Made by a program: the position numbers and the translations under genes. From Streptomyces sp. CGMCC 4.7035 (GTDB lineage Bacteria > Actinomycetota > Actinomycetes > Streptomycetales > Streptomycetaceae), in the NCBI RefSeq assembly GCF_031583065.1, contig NZ_CP134053.1, positions 5,311,001 to 5,375,000 on the forward strand: 64,000 nucleotides of DNA, read 5' to 3'. Below, in pieces: positions 47,243 through 57,635 of the stretch. A model generated the notes under the pieces. The model saw nothing but the letters and a program-made list of their open reading frames with translations. It was not told the origin of the DNA and did not search any database. The first letter of the stretch is position 1. Each line of letters starts with the position of its first letter.

Positions 47243-47256
47243 GAGAGCACAGGATA
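47230..47256. promoter_or_regulatory. Overlapping divergent starts and -10-like elements
   Basis: CATG at 47240-47243 contains the ATG of both genes. TACGCT at 47230-47235 is placed as a -10 for the plus-strand gene; AGGATA at 47251-47256 reads TATCCT on the minus strand for mocR. GCTCT and AGAGC flank CATG symmetrically. Both mRNAs would be leaderless or nearly so, and one MocR dimer could cover both. Confidence 0.55.
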
Positions 47257-48332
47257 GCGCTACTACCGACACACCGATAGCAGTCACCGGGGTCGAGGCC
47301 GCAGTCCCGGGCACCGCAGGAGCACCGCCGACGACAGAGCACCACCCGGCCGGACGCCGGGCCCCCGGCCGGACAGCCGAGGGAAGCCGCTCCGCCACCG
47401 ACGGCCCGGGCGGACGCCGGGCCACCGACCGGACGGCCGAGGGGAACCCCGGGAGCACGACGGCGGGACAGGGCCTCCGCCGTGCCGGCACCCTGCAAGC
47501 CGCCCTCGGAGTCGTCGCCTTCTCGCTCACGTTCCCCGCCACAGCCTGGGGCCTGGAAGGATTCGGGCCCTGGTCACTCGTGGGGGTGCGCAGTGTGCTG
47601 GCCGCGGTCATCGCGGGCGGGTGTCTGCTCGCGCTGCGGGTGCCCGTGCCCGCGAGGCGGCACTGGGCCGGGCTCGCGGTCGTCGCGGCCGGGGTCGTGC
47701 TGGGCTTCCCGCTGCTGACCACCCTCGCCCTGCGGACCTCGACCACCGCGCACGCCGCCGTGGTCGTCGGGCTGCTCCCCCTGACCACCGCCCTGTTCTC
47801 GGCACTGCGCGTCGGCACCCGGCCCTCCCGGACCTTCTGGCTCGCCGCGCTCGCCGGTGCCGCCGCCGTCATCGCGTTCACCGTGCGGCAGAGCGGCGGC
47901 GCGCTGACCGGCGCGGACGCCTACCTGTTCGGCGCGCTGCTGGTCTGCGCGGCGGCCTACACCGAGGGCGGGCGGCTCGCCCGGTTCATGCCCGGCTGGC
48001 AGGTCATCGGCTGGGCGCTGGTGCTGTGCCTGCCGCTGACCGTGCCCGGCGCGCTCGTCGCGCTGTCGTACGAGCCGGTCCACCTCACGGTGCACGGCGT
48101 GGCCGGACTGCTGTGGGTGGCGGCCGGCTCGCAGTTCCTCGGACTGGTCGTCTGGTACCGGGGCATGGCCGCGATCGGCATCCCGAAGGCCAGCCAGTTG
48201 CAGCTTGCGCAGCCGCTGCTCACACTGGTGTGGTCGGTACTGCTCCTCGGCGAGCACCTCACCCCGGCCGCACCGCTCACGGCCGCCGCGGTCCTGGTCT
48301 GCATCGCGGTGACGCAGCGGGCGCGGGGGTGA
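47241..48332 (+). CDS. EamA/DMT-family transporter
   Basis: The 363-residue protein from ATG 47241 has an unusual N-terminal tail of about 80 residues rich in Thr, Gly and Arg (two GRTAEG/DRTAEG units). About ten hydrophobic segments in two EamA halves follow (LQAALGVVAFSLTFPATAW onwards; GIPKASQLQLAQPLLTLVWSVLLLGEHLT near the end). It probably exports an amino acid or vitamin-like metabolite, as do EamA partners of MocR regulators. The tail could be an artefact if translation begins further in. Confidence 0.88.
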   Translation: MRAQDSATTDTPIAVTGVEAAVPGTAGAPPTTEHHPAGRRAPGRTAEGSRSATDGPGGRRATDRTAEGNPGSTTAGQGLRRAGTLQAALGVVAFSLTFPATAWGLEGFGPWSLVGVRSVLAAVIAGGCLLALRVPVPARRHWAGLAVVAAGVVLGFPLLTTLALRTSTTAHAAVVVGLLPLTTALFSALRVGTRPSRTFWLAALAGAAAVIAFTVRQSGGALTGADAYLFGALLVCAAAYTEGGRLARFMPGWQVIGWALVLCLPLTVPGALVALSYEPVHLTVHGVAGLLWVAAGSQFLGLVVWYRGMAAIGIPKASQLQLAQPLLTLVWSVLLLGEHLTPAAPLTAAAVLVCIAVTQRARG

Positions 48333-48427
48333 CCGGGACGGGTGCATGGACCGGGTCAACCGGCGCCACCGGCCGTAGACTGCCGGCACGGACCGATACT
48401 CCCGCATATGACGAGGAGGCCCATCAG

Positions 48428-48631
48428 ATGCGCGCGACTGTGGGCGACAAGCTTGTGCAGCACGGCAGGGTCGTCGGGCAGCACGACAAGGTCGGCGAGA
48501 TCGTCGAGGTCATGGGCACGAACGGCACCCCGCCGTACCGCGTCCGCTTCCAGGACGGGCACGAAGGTGTGTGCTCACCGGGCCCCGACACGGAGATCCG
48601 CCACAAGGAGACCGGCCAGAAGATCGGCTAG
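48428..48631 (+). CDS. DUF1918 protein
   Basis: The 67-residue protein starts at ATG 48428 after [60 protein letters not shown] is the SH3-like DUF1918 domain common in actinobacteria. Its role is unknown; a nucleic-acid-binding barrel is plausible. A TAGACT -10 lies about 50 bp upstream. It is convergent with the glycosidase. Confidence 0.9.
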   Translation: MRATVGDKLVQHGRVVGQHDKVGEIVEVMGTNGTPPYRVRFQDGHEGVCSPGPDTEIRHKETGQKIG

Positions 48632-48650
48632 GAGATCGGCCGGCCGAGGC

Positions 48651-49868
48651 TCAGCGCGGGGGCTTCGCCGACTTCTTGTAGTGGTCGGCGACCACCCGTG
48701 TCATCGCGCCGATCGGATTCGCCCCCACCTCCTTGGCGGCGAAGAAGACATGCCCGCGCGCCTGCGGGTAACGCTGGGCGAGGGTGAGGTGCCGGGACAG
48801 CTCCGCCGGGTCCTGCCAGGCTGCGGACTGCGCGGGGTCACCGGCTTTGTACAGCGCCTCACCCACGTACAGCTGTACGCCCGTGCCCTCGGTCACCCCG
48901 GCCCACCAGGGCACGAGTTCCGCGTAGTCGGCCGCGGCGAAGCCGATGTGCCAGTAGACCTGCGGACAGATGTAGTCCAGCCAGCCGTGCCTCACCCACT
49001 TCCTGGTGTCCGCGTACAGGTCGTCGTACGTCTGCACGCCGGCCCGGGTGTCCGAGCCGCGGGAGTCGGTGGAGACGTTGCGCCACACCGCGAAGGGGCT
49101 GATGCCGAAGCGGGCCGCGGGCCGCAGCTGCCGGACACGGGTCGCGGTCTCCCGTACCAGGAGGTCGATGTTGTTGCGGCGCCAGGCCGCCCGGCTCGGG
49201 AAGCCGCCGCCGTGGGCCGCGTACGCCGCGTCGTCGTCGAAGGCCTCCCCCGCGACGGGGTACGGGTAGAAGTAGTCGTCGAAGTGGACACCGTCGACGG
49301 GGTAGCGGCGTACGGCGTCGAGGATCGCGGCCTCGACGAAGGCGCGGACCTGAGGCAGTCCCGGGTTGTAGAAGAGCTTCCCGCCGTAGGCCACGACCCA
49401 GTCGGGATGCCTGCGCGCGGGGTGCGAGGCGGCGAGCCGCTTCGGGTCGGCGTGGACGGCGACCCGGTACGGATTGAACCAGGCGTGCAGCTGGAGTCCC
49501 CGCGCGTGTGCCTCCTCGACGGCCGTGCCGAGCGGGTCCCAGCCGGGGTCCTCTCCCTGGGTGCCGGTGAGGTACTGGGACCACGGCTCGTACGGCGAGG
49601 GCCACAGCGCGTCGGCCGAGGGGCGCACCTGGAAGAACACGGCGTTCAGCCGCCGCCGGACCGCGGTGTCGAGGTGGGCGCACAGCTCGGCGTACTGCGC
49701 GGCCGCCGGCAGACCGGAGCGGGAGGGCCAGTCGCGATTGACCACGGTCGCCAGCCACATGCCCCGCATCTCGGTGGCCGCGCGCCGGTGCCGTGGAGCG
49801 GCCGTCGCCCCCGTAGTGAGAGCCGACAGCGCGGCCACCGCGAACGCCCGACGTGACAACCGGCCCAT
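48651..49868 (-). CDS. Secreted GHL10-type glycoside hydrolase (DUF187)
   Basis: The 405-residue protein starts at ATG 49868 with GGAGG nine bases upstream. A signal peptide of twin-arginine look (LSRRAFAVAALSALTTGATAA) is followed by a TIM-barrel: EMRGMWLATVVNRDWPS, LNAVFFQVRPSADALW, GLQLHAWFNPYRV, YPVDGVHFDDYFYPYP and WLDYICPQVYW. The carboxylates in HFDDYF and nearby are probable catalysts. Family members are linked to cell-wall or exopolysaccharide breakdown; the substrate here is unknown. Confidence 0.88.
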   Translation of the reverse strand: MGRLSRRAFAVAALSALTTGATAAPRHRRAATEMRGMWLATVVNRDWPSRSGLPAAAQYAELCAHLDTAVRRRLNAVFFQVRPSADALWPSPYEPWSQYLTGTQGEDPGWDPLGTAVEEAHARGLQLHAWFNPYRVAVHADPKRLAASHPARRHPDWVVAYGGKLFYNPGLPQVRAFVEAAILDAVRRYPVDGVHFDDYFYPYPVAGEAFDDDAAYAAHGGGFPSRAAWRRNNIDLLVRETATRVRQLRPAARFGISPFAVWRNVSTDSRGSDTRAGVQTYDDLYADTRKWVRHGWLDYICPQVYWHIGFAAADYAELVPWWAGVTEGTGVQLYVGEALYKAGDPAQSAAWQDPAELSRHLTLAQRYPQARGHVFFAAKEVGANPIGAMTRVVADHYKKSAKPPR

Positions 49869-50040
49869 GTACGCACACCTCCATACGCTGTGGATCCGCA
49901 CGATCACGGATCGTCTCGGCGCCCAGCATGCCCCCACCCCGACGATCGATCATCGATACTTGGGAGTAACGTGCACGATCGGAGCAGGCGACCGAACCAC
50001 GAAGGACCTGCCACAGCCTTAGAGCAGCGAAAGGGACGAT

Positions 50041-50913
50041 GTGACGGACAACCCGGGAGGCATCGCACGCGTCGGAGTGGTGGGCTGCGGCCAGATGGGA
50101 GCGGGCATCGCCGAGGTGTGCGCCCGCGCCGGACTGGACGTGAAGGTCGCCGAGACCACCGGCGAGGCCCTGGAGATCGGCCGGACCCGGCTGTTCACCT
50201 CCCTGTCCAAGGCGGCGGAGCGCGGCAAGATCTCCGAGGAGGAGCGGGAGGCGACGCAGGCGCGCCTCGGCTTCACCACCGACCTCGGCGAGTTCTCCGA
50301 CCGCGACCTCGTGATCGAGGCCGTCGTGGAGAACGAGCAGGTGAAGACGGAGATCTTCCAGGTGCTCGACCAGGTGGTGACCCGCCCGGACGCCATCCTC
50401 GCCTCCAACACCTCCTCGATCCCGCTGGTGAAGCTGGCCGTCGCCACCTCACGGCCGGACCACGTGATAGGGATCCACTTCTTCAACCCGGCCCCGGTGC
50501 AGAAGCTCGTCGAGCTGATCCCGGCGCTCACCACCTCCGAGGACACCATCGGCCGGGCCCAGCTGTTCGCGGAGAAGATCCTCGGCAAGCACGCCATCCG
50601 CGCCCAGGACCGCTCGGGCTTCGTGGTCAACGCGCTGCTCGTGCCGTATCTGCTGTCCGCCATCCGCATGTTCGAGTCGGGCATCGCGGGCCGCGAGGAC
50701 ATCGACAACGGCATGGAGCTGGGCTGCGCCCACCCGATGGGCCCGCTGAAGCTCTCCGACCTGATCGGCCTGGACACCATCGTGTCCATCGCCAACTCGA
50801 TGTACGAGGAGTACAAGGAGCCGCTGTACGCCGCTCCTCCGCTGTTGCAGCGCATGGTCGAGGCGGGCCGGCTCGGCCGCAAGACGGGCTCGGGCTTCTA
50901 TACGTACGCCTGA
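50041..50913 (+). CDS. 3-hydroxybutyryl-CoA dehydrogenase
   Basis: The 290-residue protein starts at GTG 50041 after AAAGGGACG. The Rossmann motif VGVVGCGQMGAGIAE is at 11-25, and the signature IHFFNPAPVQKLVELI contains the catalytic His. GFVVNALLVPYLLSA opens the C-terminal helical domain. It oxidises or reduces 3-hydroxyacyl-CoA with NAD(P) in fatty acid or polyhydroxybutyrate metabolism. From memory it corresponds to the FadB2/Hbd group. A single gene, with a strong hairpin terminator. Confidence 0.94.
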   Translation: MTDNPGGIARVGVVGCGQMGAGIAEVCARAGLDVKVAETTGEALEIGRTRLFTSLSKAAERGKISEEEREATQARLGFTTDLGEFSDRDLVIEAVVENEQVKTEIFQVLDQVVTRPDAILASNTSSIPLVKLAVATSRPDHVIGIHFFNPAPVQKLVELIPALTTSEDTIGRAQLFAEKILGKHAIRAQDRSGFVVNALLVPYLLSAIRMFESGIAGREDIDNGMELGCAHPMGPLKLSDLIGLDTIVSIANSMYEEYKEPLYAAPPLLQRMVEAGRLGRKTGSGFYTYA

Positions 50914-50938
50914 TTACGGACCGTCAGTCTCGGGGCGA

Positions 50939-50974
50939 TACGGGCCCGGCACCGTCTTCGGTGCCGGGCCCGTA
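50939..50974. terminator. Hairpin terminator after the dehydrogenase
   Basis: TACGGGCCCGGCACC and its exact complement make a 15-bp stem with a GTCTTC loop, 25 bp after the stop codon. Confidence 0.85.
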
Positions 50975-51102
50975 CCATTCACACACCGTGTGCGCACCGG
51001 ACTCGCATATGCCGTTCGCACACTCTCCCCACGTGCCCACCAGGCGAGTTGACTCTCCATGCACATGAAAGGGATGTGACGACTACGGAAAGGAGCGGAC
51101 TT

Positions 51103-51360
51103 GTGACCGCCGACCCCGAGCATCCCGTGGTCCATGGAGAAGTCGCAGAGTTACGCCGTCGCCTCGATGTGGCGCACGCCCGGGTCGAGGGAGGGCTGGC
51201 CCTGCTCAGTCATCGCGCCGAGGAGACCGCCAAGGATCTCGACGACCTGAGCCTGCGGATCGTCGCGCTGGAACACACGCGCTGGCCGCTGCCCGCGGTC
51301 GCCGCCCTGACGGCCGTGGGCGCACTCGTCGTGACGATCTGGCAGGCCCTGGGCCACTAG
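51103..51360 (+). CDS. Small coiled-coil membrane protein
   Basis: The 85-residue protein starts at GTG 51103, chosen for AGGAG seven bases upstream over earlier in-frame starts. A charged helical segment (about 12-60: HGEVAELRRRLDVAHARVEGGLALLSHRAEETAKDLDDLSLR, Leu-rich heptads) suggests a coiled coil. One transmembrane segment (about 62-82: PLPAVAALTAVGALVVTIWQAL) follows. It may oligomerise and anchor to the membrane. No family recognised. Confidence 0.72.
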   Translation: MTADPEHPVVHGEVAELRRRLDVAHARVEGGLALLSHRAEETAKDLDDLSLRIVALEHTRWPLPAVAALTAVGALVVTIWQALGH

Positions 51361-51386
51361 GCACTGCCGTCGGACGCGCTGGGGGG

Positions 51387-51932
51387 TTACGGTAACGCGT
51401 CCTGCCCGAGCCTGAGATGGTGCAGGAGGAGCAGCGCGGCTGCCATGTTCGCGGCCGGGACCTCTCCGCGGGCGACCATGTCGGGGACGAGTTTGAGGGG
51501 AACCCATTCCCGACGGTCCGACTCGAAGTCGTCCACGGGGTGTCCGATGTATTCGGCCTCGTCCGCCCAGTAGACGTGGTGCCGGGCGTCGGTGAGTCCG
51601 TTGGACGGCTCGACGCTCATGAGATGACGCAGAGGCCCCGGCCGCCAGCCGGTCTCCTCCTCCAGTTCGCGGGCCGCCGCCACGGCGATGTCCTCGCCGT
51701 CCTCGACGACGCCCGCCGCGAGTTCCCACCCCCAGCTGTCGGTGATGAAGCGGTGCCGCCACAGCAGCAGCACTTCGTTCGCCTCGTTGACGACGGTGGC
51801 CACGGCGACGGGCCGCAGCCGTATGAGGAAGTGGTCGAGGTGCCGGCCGTCCGGCAACTCGACATCTGCGAGATTGACGCTGAACCAGCGGTTTTCATAG
51901 ACAGTTTGTTCGTTCTGTTTCGTCCACTGCAC
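51387..51932 (-). CDS. NUDIX hydrolase (ADP-ribose pyrophosphatase-like)
   Basis: The product has 181 residues from GTG 51932 (VQWTKQNEQTVYENRWFSV). The full Nudix box is GVVEDGEDIAVAAARELEEETGW, fitting GX5EX7REUXEEXGU for metal and pyrophosphate. NRWFSVNLADVELPDGRHLDHFLIR and SVEPSNGLTDARHHVYWA resemble ADP-ribose or NDP-sugar pyrophosphatases. The substrate is not settled. It is close to the NsdA-like regulator on the same strand, 151 bp upstream. Confidence 0.9.
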   Translation of the reverse strand: MQWTKQNEQTVYENRWFSVNLADVELPDGRHLDHFLIRLRPVAVATVVNEANEVLLLWRHRFITDSWGWELAAGVVEDGEDIAVAAARELEEETGWRPGPLRHLMSVEPSNGLTDARHHVYWADEAEYIGHPVDDFESDRREWVPLKLVPDMVARGEVPAANMAAALLLLHHLRLGQDALP

Positions 51933-52083
51933 GGTTCTGCCACCTTCCGCCGAGTAAGTGGCAATATCGCAGCAGGAGCCTCCTCTCAGCAGGCTCACAA
52001 CGACGCACGCCCGGCGCAACGGCGGGCGCAGTCGTCCGCGCCGGCGGGAAAACGCAGCTCTTCGGCAGTGGATGGTGCGGTGG

Positions 52084-53424
52084 CTACAGCGGTACGCGCA
52101 GTGCCCCGTCGATGAGTTCGGCTGCCTCGGCCGTTCCGGCGCAGCCGCTGCGCACGAGGTGTTCGCGTACCGCTCTCAGTCTGTCGCGCAGACGCTGCGA
52201 CTCCATTCCCCGCGCCCGCTCCGCCATTTCGACCGCGGTCGCCACCGCCTTGTCGGCGTTGCCCTGGCGCAGTTCGATCTGGCTGAGCATGGCGAGCCGG
52301 TGCACCCGGCCACGGTCGTGGGCGGGCGTGTCCACGGCGGCCGCGGCATGCTCCCCCGCCGCCACCAGGTCGCCGAGGCTGAGCAGCGCCTCCGCGACCT
52401 GGACGTTGACCAGGCCGGGCTGGACATAGCCCGTCTCGTCCGGTTCGTGGCCGCGCCGGATGCGTTCGGCGGCCGACTCGGCCTGCCGGATACAGGACAG
52501 CGCGCTCGTGGAGTCACCGAGGTGCGCGTAGGCCTTCGCCTGCATCGCGTACAGGTCGGAGGCGAGCGCCGGGGTGATCTGCCTGCCCGCGGCGCGCAGC
52601 GCGGCCTCGGCGAACGCGACGGCCTGCCGGTACTCCTTCATGAACAGCGACTGGTTGACCAGCAGGGCGATCACATAGGCGCCGAGCCCCCGGTCCCCGC
52701 TGGCCTTCGCCAGGCGCAGGGCCTGGTGGAAGTAGCGCTGGGCGAGGCCGTGGGCGTCCGAGTCGTACGCGCAGATGCCGGCGATCGCCACCAGACCGCC
52801 GGTGGCGCGGTGCAGTTGGCGGCCCATGGCGTCGGTGTAGCTGCCGCGCAGCAGGGGCGCCGTCTCAGAGTTGAGGAAGCCGACGATACGGCTGCGGGTC
52901 GCTATGCCGCCGGCCTTGCGGTACATCTGCTCGTAGTGGGCGCGGGCGGCGCGCAGCATCTCGATGTCGGCCGGGGTGACCCGGTGCCGACCGCCGCGCG
53001 AGACGTCCACGTCCTCGGGCGGGTTCTCCCACTCCCACACCGGCATCACGGCGGGCGTACCCGTGACGGCGGGGGCGCCCAGGACGTGGGGGCGCTGCTG
53101 TTCGTCGGAGCGCCACAGGGCCGTGGCCCGCTCGACGAAGCCGGACAGGCTGGAGCCGTGCGGGGCGGCCGGCTCGCCGGGGACGCCGAGACCGATGTCG
53201 TCGAGGGTCACCGGGCGGTGCAGCCGGGCGGCGAGCACCTCGCAGATCAGGTCGGGCACCTGGCCGCGCGGGCGCTGGCCCTTCAACCACCGCGCCACGG
53301 CGGTGTGTTCATATCGGAGCGCGACACCGCGCGCCCGACCCGCCTGATTGACGTGCGCGGCGAGTCCCGCGTGGGAGATCCCGGCCTCGTCGAGAATCGC
53401 GTCCAGCAGAGTGTTGGGCTGCAT
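52084..53424 (-). CDS. NsdA-like transcriptional regulator with TPR-like repeats
   Basis: The product is 446 residues from ATG 53424. The N-terminal part (about 1-60: NTLLDAILDEAGISHAGLAAHVNQAGRARG, HTAVARWLKGQRPRG) looks like a helix-turn-helix. The rest is helical with repeated TPR-like units (LASDLYAMQAKAYAHLGDSTSALSCIRQAESAA). The pattern matches NsdA of S. coelicolor, a negative regulator of sporulation and antibiotic production, and its paralogues. Whether this is NsdA itself or a paralogue is not clear. Confidence 0.8.
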   Translation of the reverse strand: MQPNTLLDAILDEAGISHAGLAAHVNQAGRARGVALRYEHTAVARWLKGQRPRGQVPDLICEVLAARLHRPVTLDDIGLGVPGEPAAPHGSSLSGFVERATALWRSDEQQRPHVLGAPAVTGTPAVMPVWEWENPPEDVDVSRGGRHRVTPADIEMLRAARAHYEQMYRKAGGIATRSRIVGFLNSETAPLLRGSYTDAMGRQLHRATGGLVAIAGICAYDSDAHGLAQRYFHQALRLAKASGDRGLGAYVIALLVNQSLFMKEYRQAVAFAEAALRAAGRQITPALASDLYAMQAKAYAHLGDSTSALSCIRQAESAAERIRRGHEPDETGYVQPGLVNVQVAEALLSLGDLVAAGEHAAAAVDTPAHDRGRVHRLAMLSQIELRQGNADKAVATAVEMAERARGMESQRLRDRLRAVREHLVRSGCAGTAEAAELIDGALRVPL

Positions 53425-53708
53425 CCGTGGCCCCCCGGTGGCTCGGTGCGGCCAGAGTAGTGCGTCCCGGTTCACACGGGGTGTGAACGGAGTGCGCGCA
53501 TCCGGGCTGTGCGTGCGCTGTTGCGGAGAGTTTCCGGCCGGTTGACTTGAATCCCTCGTAAAGAGGCCGGCCGGGCCGCCGGCTCCCCCTCGTACAGTGC
53601 GGCGGCCCGCTTCCGCGCCGTCCGCCCAGCCGCCTGCCCGACACTCCGTGGCGGGGCGGACGGCTCCGCCGGCTGAGCCGAGCGACTAAGCACCGGGTAC
53701 CGCAGGTC
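53425..53708. other. Gene-free stretch upstream of the NsdA-like gene
   Basis: Holds the promoter of the NsdA-like gene and possibly GC-rich inverted structures (GGCCGGCCGG near 53567). No gene seen. The adjoining 53709-53839 is a long palindromic repeat. Confidence 0.4.
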
Positions 53709-53839
53709 GTTTGTCGGCTGCGGGCCGTCCGTGGCTGATCGCGCAGTTCCCCGCGCCCCTTTCAGGGGCGCGGGGCTGTGACATATGCGACTCCGCCGCG
53801 TGGGCGCGAGAAAGCACAACGGGCCCGCAGCCGACGAAG
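53709..53839. repeat. Long palindromic repeat family, full copy
   Basis: The ends TTTGTCGGCTGCGGGCC and GGGCCCGCAGCCGACGAA are inverted with few mismatches. Inside are the hairpin CCCCGCGCCCC/GGGGCGCGGGG and CGACTCCGCCGCGTGGGCGC. A degenerate copy is at 19586-19665. It lies about 30 bp beyond the pheT stop and could end its transcription. Confidence 0.8.
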
Positions 53840-53868
53840 CGGCAGTTACCCGGCACCCGTCAGCGGAG

Positions 53869-56378
53869 CTAGCTCCGCAGAACCGCCCCCGTGCGCTCAG
53901 CGGCCAGCGCAACGGCCGCATCCCGAGCAGCCGACGCTTCGTCCACCGTGAGCGTCCGGTCGGCCGCGCGGAAGCGCAGCGCGTACGCCAGCGACGTCCG
54001 GCCCTCGCCGAGCTGCTCGCTCTCGTAGACGTCGAACAGCCGGATGGACTCCAGCAGCTCGCCCGCGCCCTCGCGCAGCGCGGCCTCGACGTCGGCGTGC
54101 GGGACGGCCTTGTCGACGACCAGCGCGACATCCTGGGTGGCGACCGGGAAGGTGGAGATGCGCGGCGCCTGCGGGGTGTCGTCGCCCACCTCCTCCACTG
54201 CCTCCAGGTTCAGCTCCATCGCACAGGTGCGCTCGGGCAGCCCCAGGGCCTTCACGACGCGGGGGTGCAGCTCGCCCGCATGTCCCACGACCCGCTCGGT
54301 GCCGTCGGCGACGACCAGCAGCTCGGCGCAGCGGCCCGGATGCCAGGGACCGTACTGGGCCTTGCGCACGACGAGCTCGGCGCCGGCCTCACGGGCGACG
54401 GTACGCGCCGCCTCGACCGCGTCGGCCCAGTCGGCCGGGCGGCCCTTGCCCCACCAGCCGGCCTGCTCGCGCGCGCCGGCCAGGACGACGGCCACGTGAC
54501 GCGGCTGCTCGGGCAGCGCGGCGGTCAGCGCGGCGATCTCCTCGTCGGAGGGACGCCGGTCGACCGGCAGATGCGGGGCGACACGCCGCTCCTCGCGCGG
54601 GTGGAAGACCAGCCCGGTCTCGAAGAGCGCCAGGTCGTGCGAGCCGCGGCCGTCGTTGCGGCGCAGCGCACCGAGCAGGCCGGGCAGCAGCGTCGTACGG
54701 AGCGCGGGTTCCTCGTCGTTGAGCGGGTTGACCAGCTTGACGACGCGGCGGGCCGGGTCGTCGGCCTCCAGGCCGAACTGGTCGAAGACCTGCTCACTGA
54801 GGAACGGGTAGTTCGGCGCCTCGACGTAACCGGCCCCGGCCAGGGCCCGGCCGACACGTCGGTGCAGCCGCTGCCGGTGGGTCAGGCCGCGGCCCGACGG
54901 GGGCTTCGGCAACGTGGAGGGCAGGTTCTCGTAGCCCTCCAGCCGGATGACCTCCTCGGCCAGGTCGTTCGGGTCGCACAGGTCGGGCCGCCAGGACGGA
55001 ACCGTGACGATCAGCTCGTCCTGCCCGTAGACGTCGCAGCCGACCTGCTGGAGCCTGCGTACGACGACCTCGCGGCCGTAGTCGACACCCGCGACCTTGT
55101 CCGGGTGGTCGGCCGGGACGGCGATGGTGTGCGGCGCGGACGGCGCGATGACCTCGGTGACGCCCGCGTCGGCCGTACCGCCCGCGAGGAGCACCAGCAG
55201 GTCGACGGTGCGCTGGGCCGCCGCGGAGGCGGCCAGCGGGTCGACGCCGCGCTCGAAGCGACGGGAGGCCTCGGAGGACAGCTTGTGGCGGCGCGCGGTG
55301 CGCGCGATGGAGACCGCGTTGAAGTGCGCGGCCTCGATGACGACCTCGGTCGTGGCGTTCTCCACGTCCGCGTGGTCGGCGATCTCGGTGTTGGCGCCGC
55401 CCATGACGCCCGCGAGGCCGATCGGGCCGCGGTCGTCGGCGATCACCAGGTCCTCGGCGTGCAGCGCGCGCGTCACCCCGTCGAGGGTGGTGAGCTTCTC
55501 GCCCTCCTGGGCGCGGCGCACGCCGATCGGGCCCAGGACCAGCTTGCGGTCGTAGGCGTGCAGCGGCTGGCCGAGCTCCATCATCACGTAGTTGGTGATG
55601 TCGACGGCGAGCGAGATCGGGCGCATGCCGACCTTCTGCAGCCGGCGCTGCAGCCAGATCGGGGAGCGTGCCTCCGGGTCCAGGCCGGTGACGGTGCGCG
55701 CGGTGAAGCGGTCGCAGCCGAGCGGCTCGGAGATCTTCACCGGGTAGCCGAACGCGTTCGGAGCCGGTACGTCGATCAGCGCCGGGTCGCGCAGCGGCAG
55801 GCCGTAGGCGATGGCGGTCTCGCGGGCGACACCGCGGATCGACAGGCAGTCGCCGCGGTTGGCGGTGACGGCGATGTCGAGGACCTCGTCGACCAGCTGG
55901 AGCAGCTCGATGGCGTCGGTGCCGACCTCGTGCTCCGGCGGCAGGACGATGATGCCCTTGGTGCCGTCCTCGCCCATGCCCAGCTCCTCGCTGGAGCAGA
56001 TCATGCCGTGCGAGTTGCGGCCGTACGTCTTGCGCGCGGCGATCGCGAAGCCGCCGGGCAGCATGGCGCCCGGCAGGACCACGACGACCTTGTCGCCGAC
56101 GGAGAAGTTGCGGGCGCCGCAGACGATCTCCTGGGGCTCGCCCGTGCCGTTGGCCTGGCCGACGTCGACCGTGCAGAACCGGATCGGCTTCTTGAAGCCC
56201 TCCAGCTCCTCGATGGTCAGCACCTGGCCCACGACCAGCGGGCCCTTGAGGTCGGCACCGAGGTGCTCGACGGTCTCGACCTCAAGGCCGGCCGAAATCA
56301 GCTTGGCCTGTACATCGCGCCCGGTCTCCGTCGCCGGCAGGTCGACGTACTCCCGCAGCCAAGAAAGCGGGACCCGCA

Positions 56379-56379
<1 letters not shown>
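53869..56379 (-). CDS. pheT: Phenylalanyl-tRNA synthetase beta subunit
   Basis: The 836-residue protein has the tRNA-binding (EMAP-like) domain near 40-155, the B3/B4 editing domain in the middle ([26 protein letters not shown]), B5 near 405-480 and the C-terminal anticodon-binding FDX-ACB domain ([27 protein letters not shown]). It binds tRNA-Phe and removes mischarged tyrosine. ATG 56379 overlaps the pheS stop by one base (TGATG), so both subunits are made together. Confidence 0.97.
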
Positions 56380-57635
<1,256 letters not shown>

